DNA from: Patescibacteria group bacterium
GTDB taxonomy: Bacteria; Patescibacteriota; Minisyncoccia; Phycocordibacterales; JACZSL01
Direction: 5' to 3'
DNA length: 53,688 bases
Assembly: GCA_022574205.1 (NCBI GenBank)
Contig: JACZSL010000004.1
Coordinates: 1-53,688 of the forward strand
The notes under the pieces were generated by a model that worked only from the letters and a program-made list of their open reading frames with translations, ran no database searches and was not told the origin of the DNA. Made by a program: the position numbers and the translations under genes. Each line of letters begins with the position of its first letter. The first letter of the stretch is position 1. This document shows positions 16,218-23,222 of the stretch, in pieces.

Positions 16218-16805
16218 ATGAAAAAAGCCTATAGTGTCACTGGAATTGTACTTATCTTAATCATCGGTGCGTTTTTTATTTTACGTGGGGAGGGTGATAT
16301 AATAGAGTCAACTAACATTATGGCAGAGTTATCTTTAACTAGTTCGGCGTTTAGTGTTGGCGAAAGTATTCCAACCGTGTACACATGTGACGGCGACAAC
16401 ACAAGTCCGCCGCTTGAGATCTCTGGAGTGAGTGATAATGCTAAGTCACTCGTGTTGATAATGGATGATCCTGATATTCCAGAAGTTGTGAAGACCTCGC
16501 GTGGTATCGAAAAGTTTGATCATTGGGTGTTGTTTAATCTTCCTACAAACACAACAGCTCTAGCTCCAAATTATAGTGGGGAAGGAGTGTTGGGTATTAA
16601 CTCTGCTGGAGAAGCAAAATATACTGGTCCGTGTCCGCCAACTGAATATGAGCCGACACAGCATCGCTACATTTTCCAACTATATGAACTTGATACCGAA
16701 TTGGACTTAACTTCCAAAGCTACACAAGAGGAAGTTCGTAATGCCATGAGAGGACACATCCTTCAAAAGGTGGAACTTATGGGTTTATATGATCGTAGTA
16801 ATTAG
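16218..16805 (+). CDS. PEBP/YbhB-YbcL family protein, membrane-anchored
   Basis: The 195-residue protein begins with an uncleaved-looking hydrophobic helix (about residues 6-24, VTGIVLILIIGAFFIL). A phosphatidylethanolamine-binding-like domain follows: IPTVYTCDGDNTSPPLEISGV, LIMDDPDIP, FDHWVLFNLP and YTGPCPPTEYEPTQHRYIFQLYELD. Bacterial YbhB/YbcL proteins bind anionic small ligands, but their role is unclear. The domain would face outside the cell. It stands 41 bp before the glutaredoxin gene. Confidence 0.9.
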   Translation: MKKAYSVTGIVLILIIGAFFILRGEGDIIESTNIMAELSLTSSAFSVGESIPTVYTCDGDNTSPPLEISGVSDNAKSLVLIMDDPDIPEVVKTSRGIEKFDHWVLFNLPTNTTALAPNYSGEGVLGINSAGEAKYTGPCPPTEYEPTQHRYIFQLYELDTELDLTSKATQEEVRNAMRGHILQKVELMGLYDRSN

Positions 16806-16846
16806 TATAATCTGTAGAAGTTATTAAACATAAGTAAAAATAATAT

Positions 16847-17101
16847 ATGTTAACAATGTATGTAAAAACCGGGTGCCCATATTGCGCACTTGCAATAGGC
16901 AAGGTCGATGATCTCGGCCTTAAAGTGGAGTATAAAAACATTGCTGATGATGCAGTTGCTGCTGAGTTGGTAGAGCGAGGCGGTAAACGAATGGTACCTT
17001 ATCTTGTCGATGAGGAGCGCAGCGTTGAGATGTATGAATCTAGCGACATTGTTGATTATCTGAACAAAAATTACTCAAGCAAAGATTCAACGGATGGGTA
17101 A
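16847..17101 (+). CDS. Glutaredoxin
   Basis: The 84-residue protein has the dithiol active site CPYC at residues 9-12 (YVKTGCPYCALA). The conserved MVPYLVD cis-Pro segment and a C-terminal YESSDIVDYLNKNY helix follow. Glutaredoxins reduce disulfides and can deliver electrons to ribonucleotide reductase. The last 8 bp overlap the next gene, so translation of the two is coupled. Confidence 0.93.
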   Translation: MLTMYVKTGCPYCALAIGKVDDLGLKVEYKNIADDAVAAELVERGGKRMVPYLVDEERSVEMYESSDIVDYLNKNYSSKDSTDG

Positions 17102-17324
17102 AATGCTCATGAAAGTCAAGGTTAAAGCCGGTGCTGGAAGGGAAGTTGTAGAAGAGAAAGACCCCATAACACTACACGTATCGGTAAAGGAGAAGGCAAA
17201 AGGGAACTATGCGAACTTTAGAGTCAGACAGATTATAAGTGAGCACTACAAGATTCCTCTTGAACGTGTCCGGATGATAAAGGGTTTTCAAATACCAAGC
17301 AAAATGTTTGAAATCTTAGACTAA
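17094..17324 (+). CDS. DUF167 (YggU) family protein
   Basis: The 76-residue protein matches DUF167: KVKVKAGAGREVVEEKD, then LHVSVKEKAKGNYANFRVRQIISEHYKI and the end RMIKGFQIPSKMFEI. The family has a small alpha/beta fold of unknown function. The start could be the ATG at 17094 or the third-codon-spaced ATGs at 17103 and 17109; 17094 overlaps the glutaredoxin frame. The HPF gene begins 4 bp after its stop, so the three genes form one operon. Confidence 0.82.
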   Translation: MGKMLMKVKVKAGAGREVVEEKDPITLHVSVKEKAKGNYANFRVRQIISEHYKIPLERVRMIKGFQIPSKMFEILD

Positions 17325-17328
17325 ACAA

Positions 17329-17706
17329 ATGGACATAAGAATAAAAGCTACAAACACGAACCTTACACAAGGCATAACTGACTATGTAGAAAAACGGTTG
17401 TCGGTTTTTGAGAAATACATTGATCCTCAAGATACAAGCGTTCACTGTTATGTCGAAGTTGGAAGGACTACAAAACATCATAAGCAGGGTGACATACTTC
17501 GAGCAGAGATAAACTTACATATTTCTGGGCAAGATTTTAGATCAGTGTCGGAGACAAGTAGTCTTCACGGCGCCATTGATGAAGCAAAGGATGAAATGGT
17601 CCGTACATTACGCAAGCATAAACAAAAACAATCACAGCAAGTAAAAAGAGGCGGAGCACAAATGAAGAGCTTTCTTAAGAAATCCCCCAAAAGGTTCAGG
17701 AAGTAA
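17329..17706 (+). CDS. hpf: Ribosome hibernation-promoting factor (HPF/RaiA family)
   Basis: The 125-residue protein has the beta-alpha-beta-beta-beta-alpha pattern of HPF/YfiA: MDIRIKATNTNLTQGITDYVEKRLSVFEKYI, then CYVEVGRTTKHHKQGDILRAEINLHISG and a second helix (SSLHGAIDEAKDEMVRTLRKHKQK). Its basic C-terminal tail replaces the dimerisation domain of long HPF, making it a short-form protein. It binds the decoding centre of idle ribosomes. It ends the grx-DUF167-hpf operon. Confidence 0.93.
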   Translation: MDIRIKATNTNLTQGITDYVEKRLSVFEKYIDPQDTSVHCYVEVGRTTKHHKQGDILRAEINLHISGQDFRSVSETSSLHGAIDEAKDEMVRTLRKHKQKQSQQVKRGGAQMKSFLKKSPKRFRK

Positions 17707-17780
17707 CAAGACGAGCCTCTAGAAAAATTATAAACCTCTGTTATAATATTCAAACCACTTAGAGTGCCTCCGACCCGCTG

Positions 17781-17855
17781 TCCGCCCATAGCTCAGTTGG
17801 TAGAGCAGCGGCCTCTTAAGCCGACGGTCGTAGGTTCGAATCCTACTGGGCGGAC
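17781..17855 (+). tRNA. tRNA-Lys (CUU)
   Basis: The acceptor stem is TCCGCCC/GGGCGGA. The D-arm is GCTCAGTTGGTAGAGC, the anticodon loop is CTCTTAA with anticodon CTT, and the T-arm is GTAGGTTCGAATCCTAC. CCA is not encoded. Confidence 0.95.
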
Positions 17856-17920
17856 AGCTGGCCGGAAAAATTATGCCCATAGCGAAAGTGGTGGAGATTA
17901 GCAGTGCTGGGAGCACTTAT

Positions 17921-18005
17921 GCCGGGGTGGTGAAATTGGTAGACACGTGTGGTTTAGGACCACATGCCGCAAGGCGTGGAGGTTCAAGTCCTCTCCCCGG
18001 CACCA
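17921..18005 (+). tRNA. tRNA-Leu (UAG)
   Basis: The acceptor stem is GCCGGGG/CCCCGGC. The anticodon loop is TTTAGGA (anticodon TAG), the variable arm TGCCGCAAGGCGT is long, and the T-arm is GAGGTTCAAGTCCTC. CCA is encoded directly after the discriminator A, unlike in tRNA-Lys. Confidence 0.95.
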
Positions 18006-18044
18006 CACCAAAAATACCTGACAAAAGTCAGGTATTTTTGGTGT
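18005..18044 (+). terminator. Terminator after the tRNA pair
   Basis: ACACCAAAAATACCTGAC and GTCAGGTATTTTTGGTGT form a perfect 18-bp stem with an AAAA loop. The left arm starts on the last base of the tRNA-Leu CCA end. It can work in both directions and also serves the leftward thioredoxin gene. Confidence 0.92.
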
Positions 18045-18073
18045 CTCTCTTCAGGGGTTTGAAGGGCAGAGTT

Positions 18074-19234
18074 TTATCCAAATGTAAATGCGAAGGCAGA
18101 CACACCGCCTTCAAGAAAACGAATCTCAAGCAAGTGTTCGCCATACTGTCCCTTAAGATCAATTAAATTGTATAGATCGTGTCCCTCAAACAACACTGTT
18201 CCGTCCTTTACATCCGAACCAGCACTCATTGAGTCAACAAGTTTGCCATCAATATAAATTTCCGCTCGTGAGGCGTCTTTCGCTCCAGCGACCAGATTCA
18301 CTTTGCTTGCGGAAAATTGAATAAATATTGACCCACCAATGCTTTCAAGAGATGTCTTCTCTGGTTTCGTATTCCACGTGCCTCTAAGCGAATAGGTATT
18401 TAAACGTAGAGTTAGAGATGAGTCATGATTAAATTCACATGCAGAGCTTAGACAGCTTTGCTGCGGTAAGTTGCTCAAATATTGAATACGCGAAGAGCCA
18501 AGATATATTTCCAGCGTCTTTACACCACCCGCCTTCACAATATCAACATTCTCCGGAAGACCTTCTTTTTTCGATATTACATCCTCACCCGCTCGTGCCT
18601 TGAGTTCGTTTAGCGCGCTAACGATACGTGCCTCCGTTTCAGCATACCCACCTTCTCCAATGTGGTCATAAACTATAAAGCCATCAGCGTCGATTAAATA
18701 TTTTCTCGGCCAATATCTATTGCGATACGCGTTCCACGTAGAGTAATCGTTATCAAGCACAACTGGATATGTAACACCCCATTTCTCCACCGCACGCGAA
18801 ACGTTTGCGTAATCCTTTTCAAATTCAAATTCAGGAGTGTGAAGGCCTATTATTACCAAACCCTCATCCGCATATTTTTTGTGCCACGATACAAGATACG
18901 GTAAAGTCCTCTGGCAGTTGATGCAGGAGTACGTCCAAAAATCTATAAGAATTACTTTATTGCCAATGAGATCCGCAATGTTAATGCCGTCTTGCACTCC
19001 GTCACCGTCGAAGTCAGTGTTGATAAAACCATCTGGACTTGAAATTTCCTTTGCACTCTCATATATTTTTGCCTTTTCCTTTTTCGGCATTGTGTTTAAT
19101 TCAATATTAATATCTTGAAGTATTCCTTCCGTTGGTTTTATACGATCCGGCTTTCTCATCTCTAAAACAACAATTGCTCCAACCACGAATAGCATGATAA
19201 CAAAACCAACAGTTTTTCTATATGTCTCGCTCAT
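18074..19234 (-). CDS. Membrane-anchored TlpA/DipZ-type thioredoxin
   Basis: The 386-residue protein has one N-terminal membrane helix (about 8-25). A short linker with a Ca-binding-like DFDGDGVQDG follows (74-83), then a redoxin domain with active site YSCINCQR (Cys104, Cys107) and VILIDFWTYS, IGLHTPEFEFEKDYANV and VVLDNDYSTWNAYRNRYWPRKYLID. These are typical of the thioredoxin domain of DipZ. The C-terminal 140 residues form a beta-rich domain like the DipZ C-terminus. It should act outside the membrane as a disulfide reductase fed by CcdA, whose stop codon directly abuts this start (TAA-ATG). Confidence 0.9.
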   Translation of the reverse strand: MSETYRKTVGFVIMLFVVGAIVVLEMRKPDRIKPTEGILQDINIELNTMPKKEKAKIYESAKEISSPDGFINTDFDGDGVQDGINIADLIGNKVILIDFWTYSCINCQRTLPYLVSWHKKYADEGLVIIGLHTPEFEFEKDYANVSRAVEKWGVTYPVVLDNDYSTWNAYRNRYWPRKYLIDADGFIVYDHIGEGGYAETEARIVSALNELKARAGEDVISKKEGLPENVDIVKAGGVKTLEIYLGSSRIQYLSNLPQQSCLSSACEFNHDSSLTLRLNTYSLRGTWNTKPEKTSLESIGGSIFIQFSASKVNLVAGAKDASRAEIYIDGKLVDSMSAGSDVKDGTVLFEGHDLYNLIDLKGQYGEHLLEIRFLEGGVSAFAFTFG

Positions 19235-19945
19235 TTATTTAAGAAGTAAAGTGTTGAGAAGACTGAAATTAGCAACAAGATTTAAACTTTGCGTAAATAC
19301 AAGCACTCCCAAAGCAATGAGTATCACGCCAAATGCAATATTTACATATTTCAGCACATGCGCATATTTATTGATAATCACAACGGACTGTGCCGCAAAA
19401 AGTCCAACTAAAAGAAACGGCACACCAAGCCCTATTGAGTATGCGAGCAAAAGCGAAAACGCAGAACCGGGATTTGATGCGGCAAGTCCTAAAATAGCGC
19501 CAAGCGCCGCGCCCACACACGGAGTCCATCCGGCGGCAAAAGCAGAACCAAATGCAAATGAGGTCGCATACTGCGAACTAAATTTTCTCTTTACGGCAAA
19601 TTTGTGTTCACGGTTAAGAAATCCTACTTTTATCACACCGACAAGATATAAGCCAAAGAAAATAATGATTGCACCTCCAATGCGGGATAGCCACGCTTGT
19701 GCCTCGTATGCAACGGATTCAAGGAGTGTGTTCAAGAGCACGCCAAGAATCGCAAAAATAATGGAGAATCCTAAAACGAAAAACACACTATTTAGAAAAA
19801 TATTCAATCTTTTTCCCTCACCACCTCGGCTAAGCGATGTGCCCGAAAGATACGCCAAAAATCCCGGAATAATTGGCAGTACACACGGAGACAAAAACGA
19901 CACAAGTCCTCCAACAAACGCAATTAATAGTCCTACATCAGTCAT
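19235..19945 (-). CDS. ccdA: CcdA/DsbD-type transmembrane electron carrier
   Basis: The 236-residue protein has six membrane helices. The two conserved Cys-Pro motifs are SFLSPCVLPIIPGFL in helix 1 and AGWTPCVGAALG in helix 4. Together these carry electrons from cytoplasmic thioredoxin across the membrane. It is co-transcribed with the external thioredoxin that follows without a gap. The fusion of the two functions exists elsewhere as DipZ, which supports the pairing. Confidence 0.94.
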   Translation of the reverse strand: MTDVGLLIAFVGGLVSFLSPCVLPIIPGFLAYLSGTSLSRGGEGKRLNIFLNSVFFVLGFSIIFAILGVLLNTLLESVAYEAQAWLSRIGGAIIIFFGLYLVGVIKVGFLNREHKFAVKRKFSSQYATSFAFGSAFAAGWTPCVGAALGAILGLAASNPGSAFSLLLAYSIGLGVPFLLVGLFAAQSVVIINKYAHVLKYVNIAFGVILIALGVLVFTQSLNLVANFSLLNTLLLK

Positions 19946-19995
19946 ACGCCAATCATATCTATAGTGATTGTGTAAAATTTAGAAATCACCATTCC

Positions 19996-20280
19996 TTACA
20001 AAGACGTTTTTTCCATTACGTCTGCGTCTTCTTTCATCATCTCTTCGTCACCCCCCATCATTTCTTTTCCTTCTTTCACCATCTTTTCACCATCCTCCAT
20101 CATCGCTTCACCCTCTTTCATTATTTTATCTCCTTCTTCCATCATATCTTCTGCCTTTTGTTCCACCATGTTCTCAGCAGATGTTGTATTTGCGTACCAC
20201 ACAGCACCTACAAGTAGAATTACTGCAATGATAGCTATTATTGCCGATGTTGCGATTCCACGCGTGTATATATTCTTCAT
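19996..20280 (-). CDS. Membrane-anchored Met/Glu/Lys-rich repeat protein
   Basis: The 94-residue protein has one N-terminal helix (about 10-30). About 55 extracellular residues follow, made of a degenerate 7-8 residue repeat rich in Met, Glu and Lys (EEGDKIMKEGEAMMEDGEKM and similar units), with about 14 Met in the tail. It is probably helical. Met-rich external segments often bind copper, so a metal-handling role is possible but not shown. It lies 50 bp upstream of ccdA in the same direction, with the promoter/operator at 20343 before it. Confidence 0.7.
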   Translation of the reverse strand: MKNIYTRGIATSAIIAIIAVILLVGAVWYANTTSAENMVEQKAEDMMEEGDKIMKEGEAMMEDGEKMVKEGKEMMGGDEEMMKEDADVMEKTSL

Positions 20281-20319
20281 AAAATTATCTATTTATAGTA
20301 AAAAACTATTAATTTATTT

Positions 20320-20362
20320 AATTGTATTTCAATAGTTTTAAATGTCAAGTGTACTTTACATC
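20320..20362 (-). promoter_or_regulatory. Promoter with XRE operator copy 1
   Basis: On the minus strand TTGACA is followed after 16 bp by TACAAT, a near-consensus promoter reading into the Met-rich gene. The 18-bp near-palindrome TGTCAAGTGTACTTTACA (20343-20360, plus strand) covers the -35 box. It differs in one base from the copy upstream of the XRE gene, so both promoters are probably bound by that protein. Confidence 0.75.
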
Positions 20363-20391
20363 ATTTATCCGCGGAAAATGTTATTTTCTAT

Positions 20392-20757
20392 TTATCTATG
20401 CCACTTTGCCCATATATGACTCAGTGCTTTAACAATAACCATAATTGCTAATGTCCCTGCAAGCCACGGGTCAGCATGATTATAAATAGCTTGATATGAC
20501 ACACCAATTAAAAGTACTATTATGCCTGCGAAGTACGCAGTTCTACTTGCAAATAAAAGATGGGCTTCTTCACGCTCATCTTGCGAAACACTTTTAAACA
20601 CAAGTCCTGCGAAAAAACTCGCTAGAACAAATAACGCCATGACAGACGCGTATGTGATCACCTCAGGCATCCAAAAATTCCATGGGTTCACAAGTAAAAG
20701 CAATAACACTCCAAACGATACCGCAACTATAACCTCATTTATAATGTTTTCTCGCAT
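20392..20757 (-). CDS. Four-helix membrane protein paired with an XRE regulator
   Basis: The 121-residue protein has four hydrophobic segments and a short charged loop, KSVSQDEREEAHLLFASRTAYFAG. This loop is typical of DUF2178-like or similar small membrane proteins encoded next to YozG-type regulators. It begins 4 bp after the XRE stop codon, so the two are one operon. Such pairs are common in Firmicutes and archaea; the partner's function is unknown. Confidence 0.75.
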   Translation of the reverse strand: MRENIINEVIVAVSFGVLLLLLVNPWNFWMPEVITYASVMALFVLASFFAGLVFKSVSQDEREEAHLLFASRTAYFAGIIVLLIGVSYQAIYNHADPWLAGTLAIMVIVKALSHIWAKWHR

Positions 20758-20761
20758 AATA

Positions 20762-20968
20762 TTATCTCTTTATAGTAAAAATTTTTTCTACAGGCTCTTT
20801 AAAAAATACAGCAATATTCAACGCCAAAAAAACAGATGGAGTATAGTTACCACCCTCTAGCGCAATAATCGTTTGTCTTGTAACACCAACAGCTTTCCCA
20901 AGTTCTTCCTGAGTAATACCTTTCTCATCTCGAAACCGCTGTACTTTATTTAAAACCACCCCATTCAT
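20762..20968 (-). CDS. XRE-family HTH repressor (YozG-like)
   Basis: The 68-residue protein is a single helix-turn-helix domain: VQRFRDEKGITQEELGKAVGVTRQTIIALEGGNYTPSVFLALNIAVFF. The recognition helix is VTRQTIIALE. A near-palindrome that fits a dimeric XRE site overlaps the -35 box of its own promoter, suggesting autorepression. The same site precedes the Met-rich/ccdA/thioredoxin operon, its likely second target. Confidence 0.92.
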   Translation of the reverse strand: MNGVVLNKVQRFRDEKGITQEELGKAVGVTRQTIIALEGGNYTPSVFLALNIAVFFKEPVEKIFTIKR

Positions 20969-20975
20969 TCATGTA

Positions 20976-21016
20976 TTCTATATTTCTCACTGTTATATTG
21001 TCAAGTATACTTTACA
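20976..21016 (-). promoter_or_regulatory. Promoter with XRE operator copy 2
   Basis: TGTCAAGTATACTTTACA (20999-21016) is palindromic at 16 of its 18 positions. Read on the minus strand it supplies TTGACA as the -35 box, and TATAGA lies 16 bp downstream as the -10 box, before the XRE start at 20968. Confidence 0.78.
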
Positions 21017-21108
21017 TAAATAAGGCACACTAAGCCAAGTTCAATGTATTTAATGTTGTGCCCGAGTGCACGGCACTTTAGGGCACCAGAACAGAGAAAA
21101 TTTCATTA

Positions 21109-22137
21109 TTATTTTTTATTTTTCTGCAAACGCAATTTATTTATAGGTCTTCTTATTGTGTCCAGGGAAATACCTTCTTTGATTGCAGCCACCACTCCAG
21201 CTGCTTCCAAATAATTTTCAACTACAATGAATTTATCAGGTATATGATCATGTAGCACCGTCCGGTTTTCTTTTACCACAATAACTGGAATGTTCTTTTT
21301 CAAACACGCGGAATGCGGTCTGCCGACACAGCCAAGTGGAGTAATTAAAAAGTCTATATCATCAACGGTAAAACCAGGGCCAACACGTGGGGCTTTATGC
21401 AAACCCTTTAAAACACTTACCACATAGCAGGAAGATATTGCTTCCGGCGCTATGCGGGGATCAACAGTTTCATTATAGACTATCTTAATTAATTCTTCGT
21501 TTTCTTTTGTTTTATCATCTTCAACAGGAGCATGCGCTACCGGTTTATTTAGTACTTCCGATATTTTTCTGGAAACAATTGCCTCTATGCCACCCCAAGG
21601 ATTAACGCCTCCGTTTCGGAAATAATTTAACGCCACACCATCTGGTACATCAATTTCTGTAGCAACTGCTAAAGCATCAAATTCATATTTTTTTGTATGT
21701 GATATTAATTCTTCTATACCCGACACATCTCCAGTGGCTACATCGTTTTCAATTCTTCCATTCATTTTTAAAGGTTTATCAAGAACAGAAATTGAAATGT
21801 CTATTCCAAGAGTAACCCTTGCAGCCTCGGCGGCATTTATGGTTTCTGCATGCGGAGGTGGGTTCACCACTAATAAAATTTTATTGTTTTTAACCGGACG
21901 TAAGTTGATTTTACCTTCTAAAAACCTATCAAGCATGCTTCCCTCCACATATAGCATATTATCAGTCATCTCATTGATGTCTGACGCATTAACTACGTTA
22001 GGGTGAACTATGAGTTCATCACACACACCGGAAATTAAACGCGCTGATGGTGTAGCGTCGCCGGCGTGTCCTCCTATTTCACACCCTATACCAGTTGGGA
22101 TTATGAACACACCTATTGTCTTATTATGGTTGTACAT
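21109..22137 (-). CDS. DUF3326 family protein
   Basis: The 342-residue soluble protein reads IGVFIIPTGIGCEIGGHAGDATP at its start, then VVNPPPHAETINAAEAARVTLG, ALAVATEIDVPDGVA, NPWGGIEAIVSR and TPLGCVGRPHSACLKKNIPVIVV. I match this to DUF3326, a family of unknown function from cyanobacteria and others. Conserved Asp, His and Cys residues suggest an enzyme. Its first 25 bp overlap the AdoMetDC-like gene, and in my recollection these families often occur together, which hints at a joint metabolic step. Confidence 0.72.
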   Translation of the reverse strand: MYNHNKTIGVFIIPTGIGCEIGGHAGDATPSARLISGVCDELIVHPNVVNASDINEMTDNMLYVEGSMLDRFLEGKINLRPVKNNKILLVVNPPPHAETINAAEAARVTLGIDISISVLDKPLKMNGRIENDVATGDVSGIEELISHTKKYEFDALAVATEIDVPDGVALNYFRNGGVNPWGGIEAIVSRKISEVLNKPVAHAPVEDDKTKENEELIKIVYNETVDPRIAPEAISSCYVVSVLKGLHKAPRVGPGFTVDDIDFLITPLGCVGRPHSACLKKNIPVIVVKENRTVLHDHIPDKFIVVENYLEAAGVVAAIKEGISLDTIRRPINKLRLQKNKK

Positions 22138-22484
22138 GAAATTATCTCACCTTTAAACCAGATTTTACTTATACTGGTTGCTTTCTGCGCATTAAAATCT
22201 TTACAGGAGAAAATATTTAAATAGACTCTTTTTAAACGATCAAGGGTGTGAATAGTAATATTGCTTGTCCTAATAAATTGTACCGCTGATGTTCCTACCA
22301 AATGTGGCTCTGTTTCACGTTCTTTTTGTGGGGTATATAAATCATCCCACCATACAAGCTTTTCTGGTTGCATATTAATCTCCCGACAAATAAATCTAAA
22401 ATATTTTTTTATAGACTTACGATTAAAAGTGTTTGGGTTACACTTGTGCAAGTCAATAATAAGCTCTTTCCCGTAATTCTTCAT
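22113..22484 (-). CDS. S-adenosylmethionine decarboxylase-like protein
   Basis: The 123-residue protein has GKELIIDLHKC at its start and HLVGTSAVQFIRTSNITIHTLD, where TSNITIHT aligns with the SHISIHT segment of prokaryotic AdoMet decarboxylase (SpeH). There the Ser is cleaved to make the pyruvoyl group and the His assists. YLNIFSCKDF matches the segment with the catalytic Cys. No speE or other polyamine gene is visible, so it may act on another substrate with the DUF3326 protein. It overlaps that gene by 25 bp. Confidence 0.75.
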   Translation of the reverse strand: MKNYGKELIIDLHKCNPNTFNRKSIKKYFRFICREINMQPEKLVWWDDLYTPQKERETEPHLVGTSAVQFIRTSNITIHTLDRLKRVYLNIFSCKDFNAQKATSISKIWFKGEIISCTTIIRQ

Positions 22485-22563
22485 AAAGATAAAAATAACT
22501 TTAATTTATGAAAGTAAAATTAAATTCTGAATAATTACTATAGCATAAATATATAAAATACTA

Positions 22564-22755
22564 CATTTGTGCCCGGGGCGGGAGTCGGCCCAAGTCACTA
22601 ATTCGCTTCGCTCATAAGTGCTTGCGGCCCCGGCTCGCTATTGTAGAGCGATATGCTCCGCCTTTCGACTCCCGACGAAAGCAAAGCAGTTTGCTTTCTC
22701 CCCGGACTAAAAACACAATATTCGATGCACCAAAGTGCACCGAATATTGCATTTG
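22564..22755 (-). repeat. Structured element with tRNA-Leu 3'-end copies
   Basis: Read leftward from tRNA-Leu, there is a hairpin (AATATTCGGTGCAC.../CGAATATT, about 22721-22750), then an inverted T-arm copy (CGGGAGTCGAAAGG, about 22665-22678). A GC-rich segment with TTATGAGCGAAGCGAATTAG follows, and finally a direct copy of the tRNA 3' end. The 24-base CATTTGTGCCCGGGGCGGGAGTCG string occurs at both 22564-22587 and 22750-22773. Confidence 0.7.
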
Positions 22756-22837
22756 TGCCCGGGGCGGGAGTCGAACCCGCATGTCTTGCGACACAAAATT
22801 TTAAGTCTTGCGTGTATACCAATTCCACCACCCGGGC
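22756..22837 (-). tRNA. tRNA-Leu (UAA)
   Basis: The acceptor stem is GCCCGGG/CCCGGGC. The anticodon loop is CTTAAAA (anticodon TAA). The long variable arm TTTGTGTCGCAAGACA and T-arm GCGGGTTCGACTCCCGC complete a standard tRNA-Leu. CCA is not encoded. Confidence 0.95.
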
Positions 22838-22845
22838 GTATTATT

Positions 22846-23025
22846 AGGGGAATCGACCTCCAAGTCACTAAATATATTATTTCACTACGCTCATAATCTA
22901 TTAAGTACTCGTGGGCTCGGCTCGGCGCTTAATCGTCCCAAGGACACGAGCCTGTGCCTGTTCGATTCCCACTCTGCTTCTTACAGAACACATAGCCATA
23001 GAAAACAGGGCGATGTGTTCTGTTG
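22846..23025 (-). repeat. Structured element with tRNA-Cys T-arm copies
   Basis: Leftward from tRNA-Cys there is a terminator-like hairpin (ACAGAACACAT.../ATGTGTTCTGT, about 22983-23023). An inverted T-arm copy follows (GAGTGGGAATCGAACAGG, about 22959-22976), then a segment with TTATGAGCGTAGTGAAATAA and TTAGTGACTTGG, and a direct copy (GAGGTCGATTCCCCT, about 22846-22860). The inner strings are shared with the element after tRNA-Leu. Confidence 0.65.
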
Positions 23026-23097
23026 AGGCCTGAGGGGGAATCGAACCCCCGCATGGAGGATTTGCAGTCCTCAGTGTTACCACTTCACCATCAGGCC
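23026..23097 (-). tRNA. tRNA-Cys (GCA)
   Basis: The acceptor stem is GGCCTGA/TCAGGCC. The anticodon loop is CTGCAAA (anticodon GCA) and the T-arm is GGGGGTTCGATTCCCCC. Confidence 0.95.
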
Positions 23098-23104
23098 TAT
23101 TCAT

Positions 23105-23222
23105 CCCGTTAGAGATAGTCCGCCTCAGGCGGACGTTGATTAACTACTGATAATAAATATACACATATCTTTTTTTGTCTTTTGCTTGATTTGGTATACA
23201 TAACTGTTTAATCTTTAACGGG
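23105..23222 (-). repeat. CCCG...CGGG inverted-repeat element between rbfA and tRNA-Cys
   Basis: On the minus strand the left arm CCCGTTAAAGATTA pairs with the right arm CTATCTCTAACGGG, and both ends are flanked by ATGAAT (23223-23228 and 23099-23104). The left arm overlaps the last codons of rbfA and provides its TAA stop. A perfect GTCCGCCTCAGGCGGAC palindrome (23118-23134) lies inside next to the right arm. No coding sequence starts at the right ATG; tRNA-Cys follows. Confidence 0.75.

Noticed and set aside
22564-22773. Prophage attL/attR at tRNA-Leu, from the 24-base direct repeat
   Set aside because: Only about 186 bp separate the copies, there is no integrase, and the same layout occurs at other tRNAs; it fits the tRNA-derived element better.
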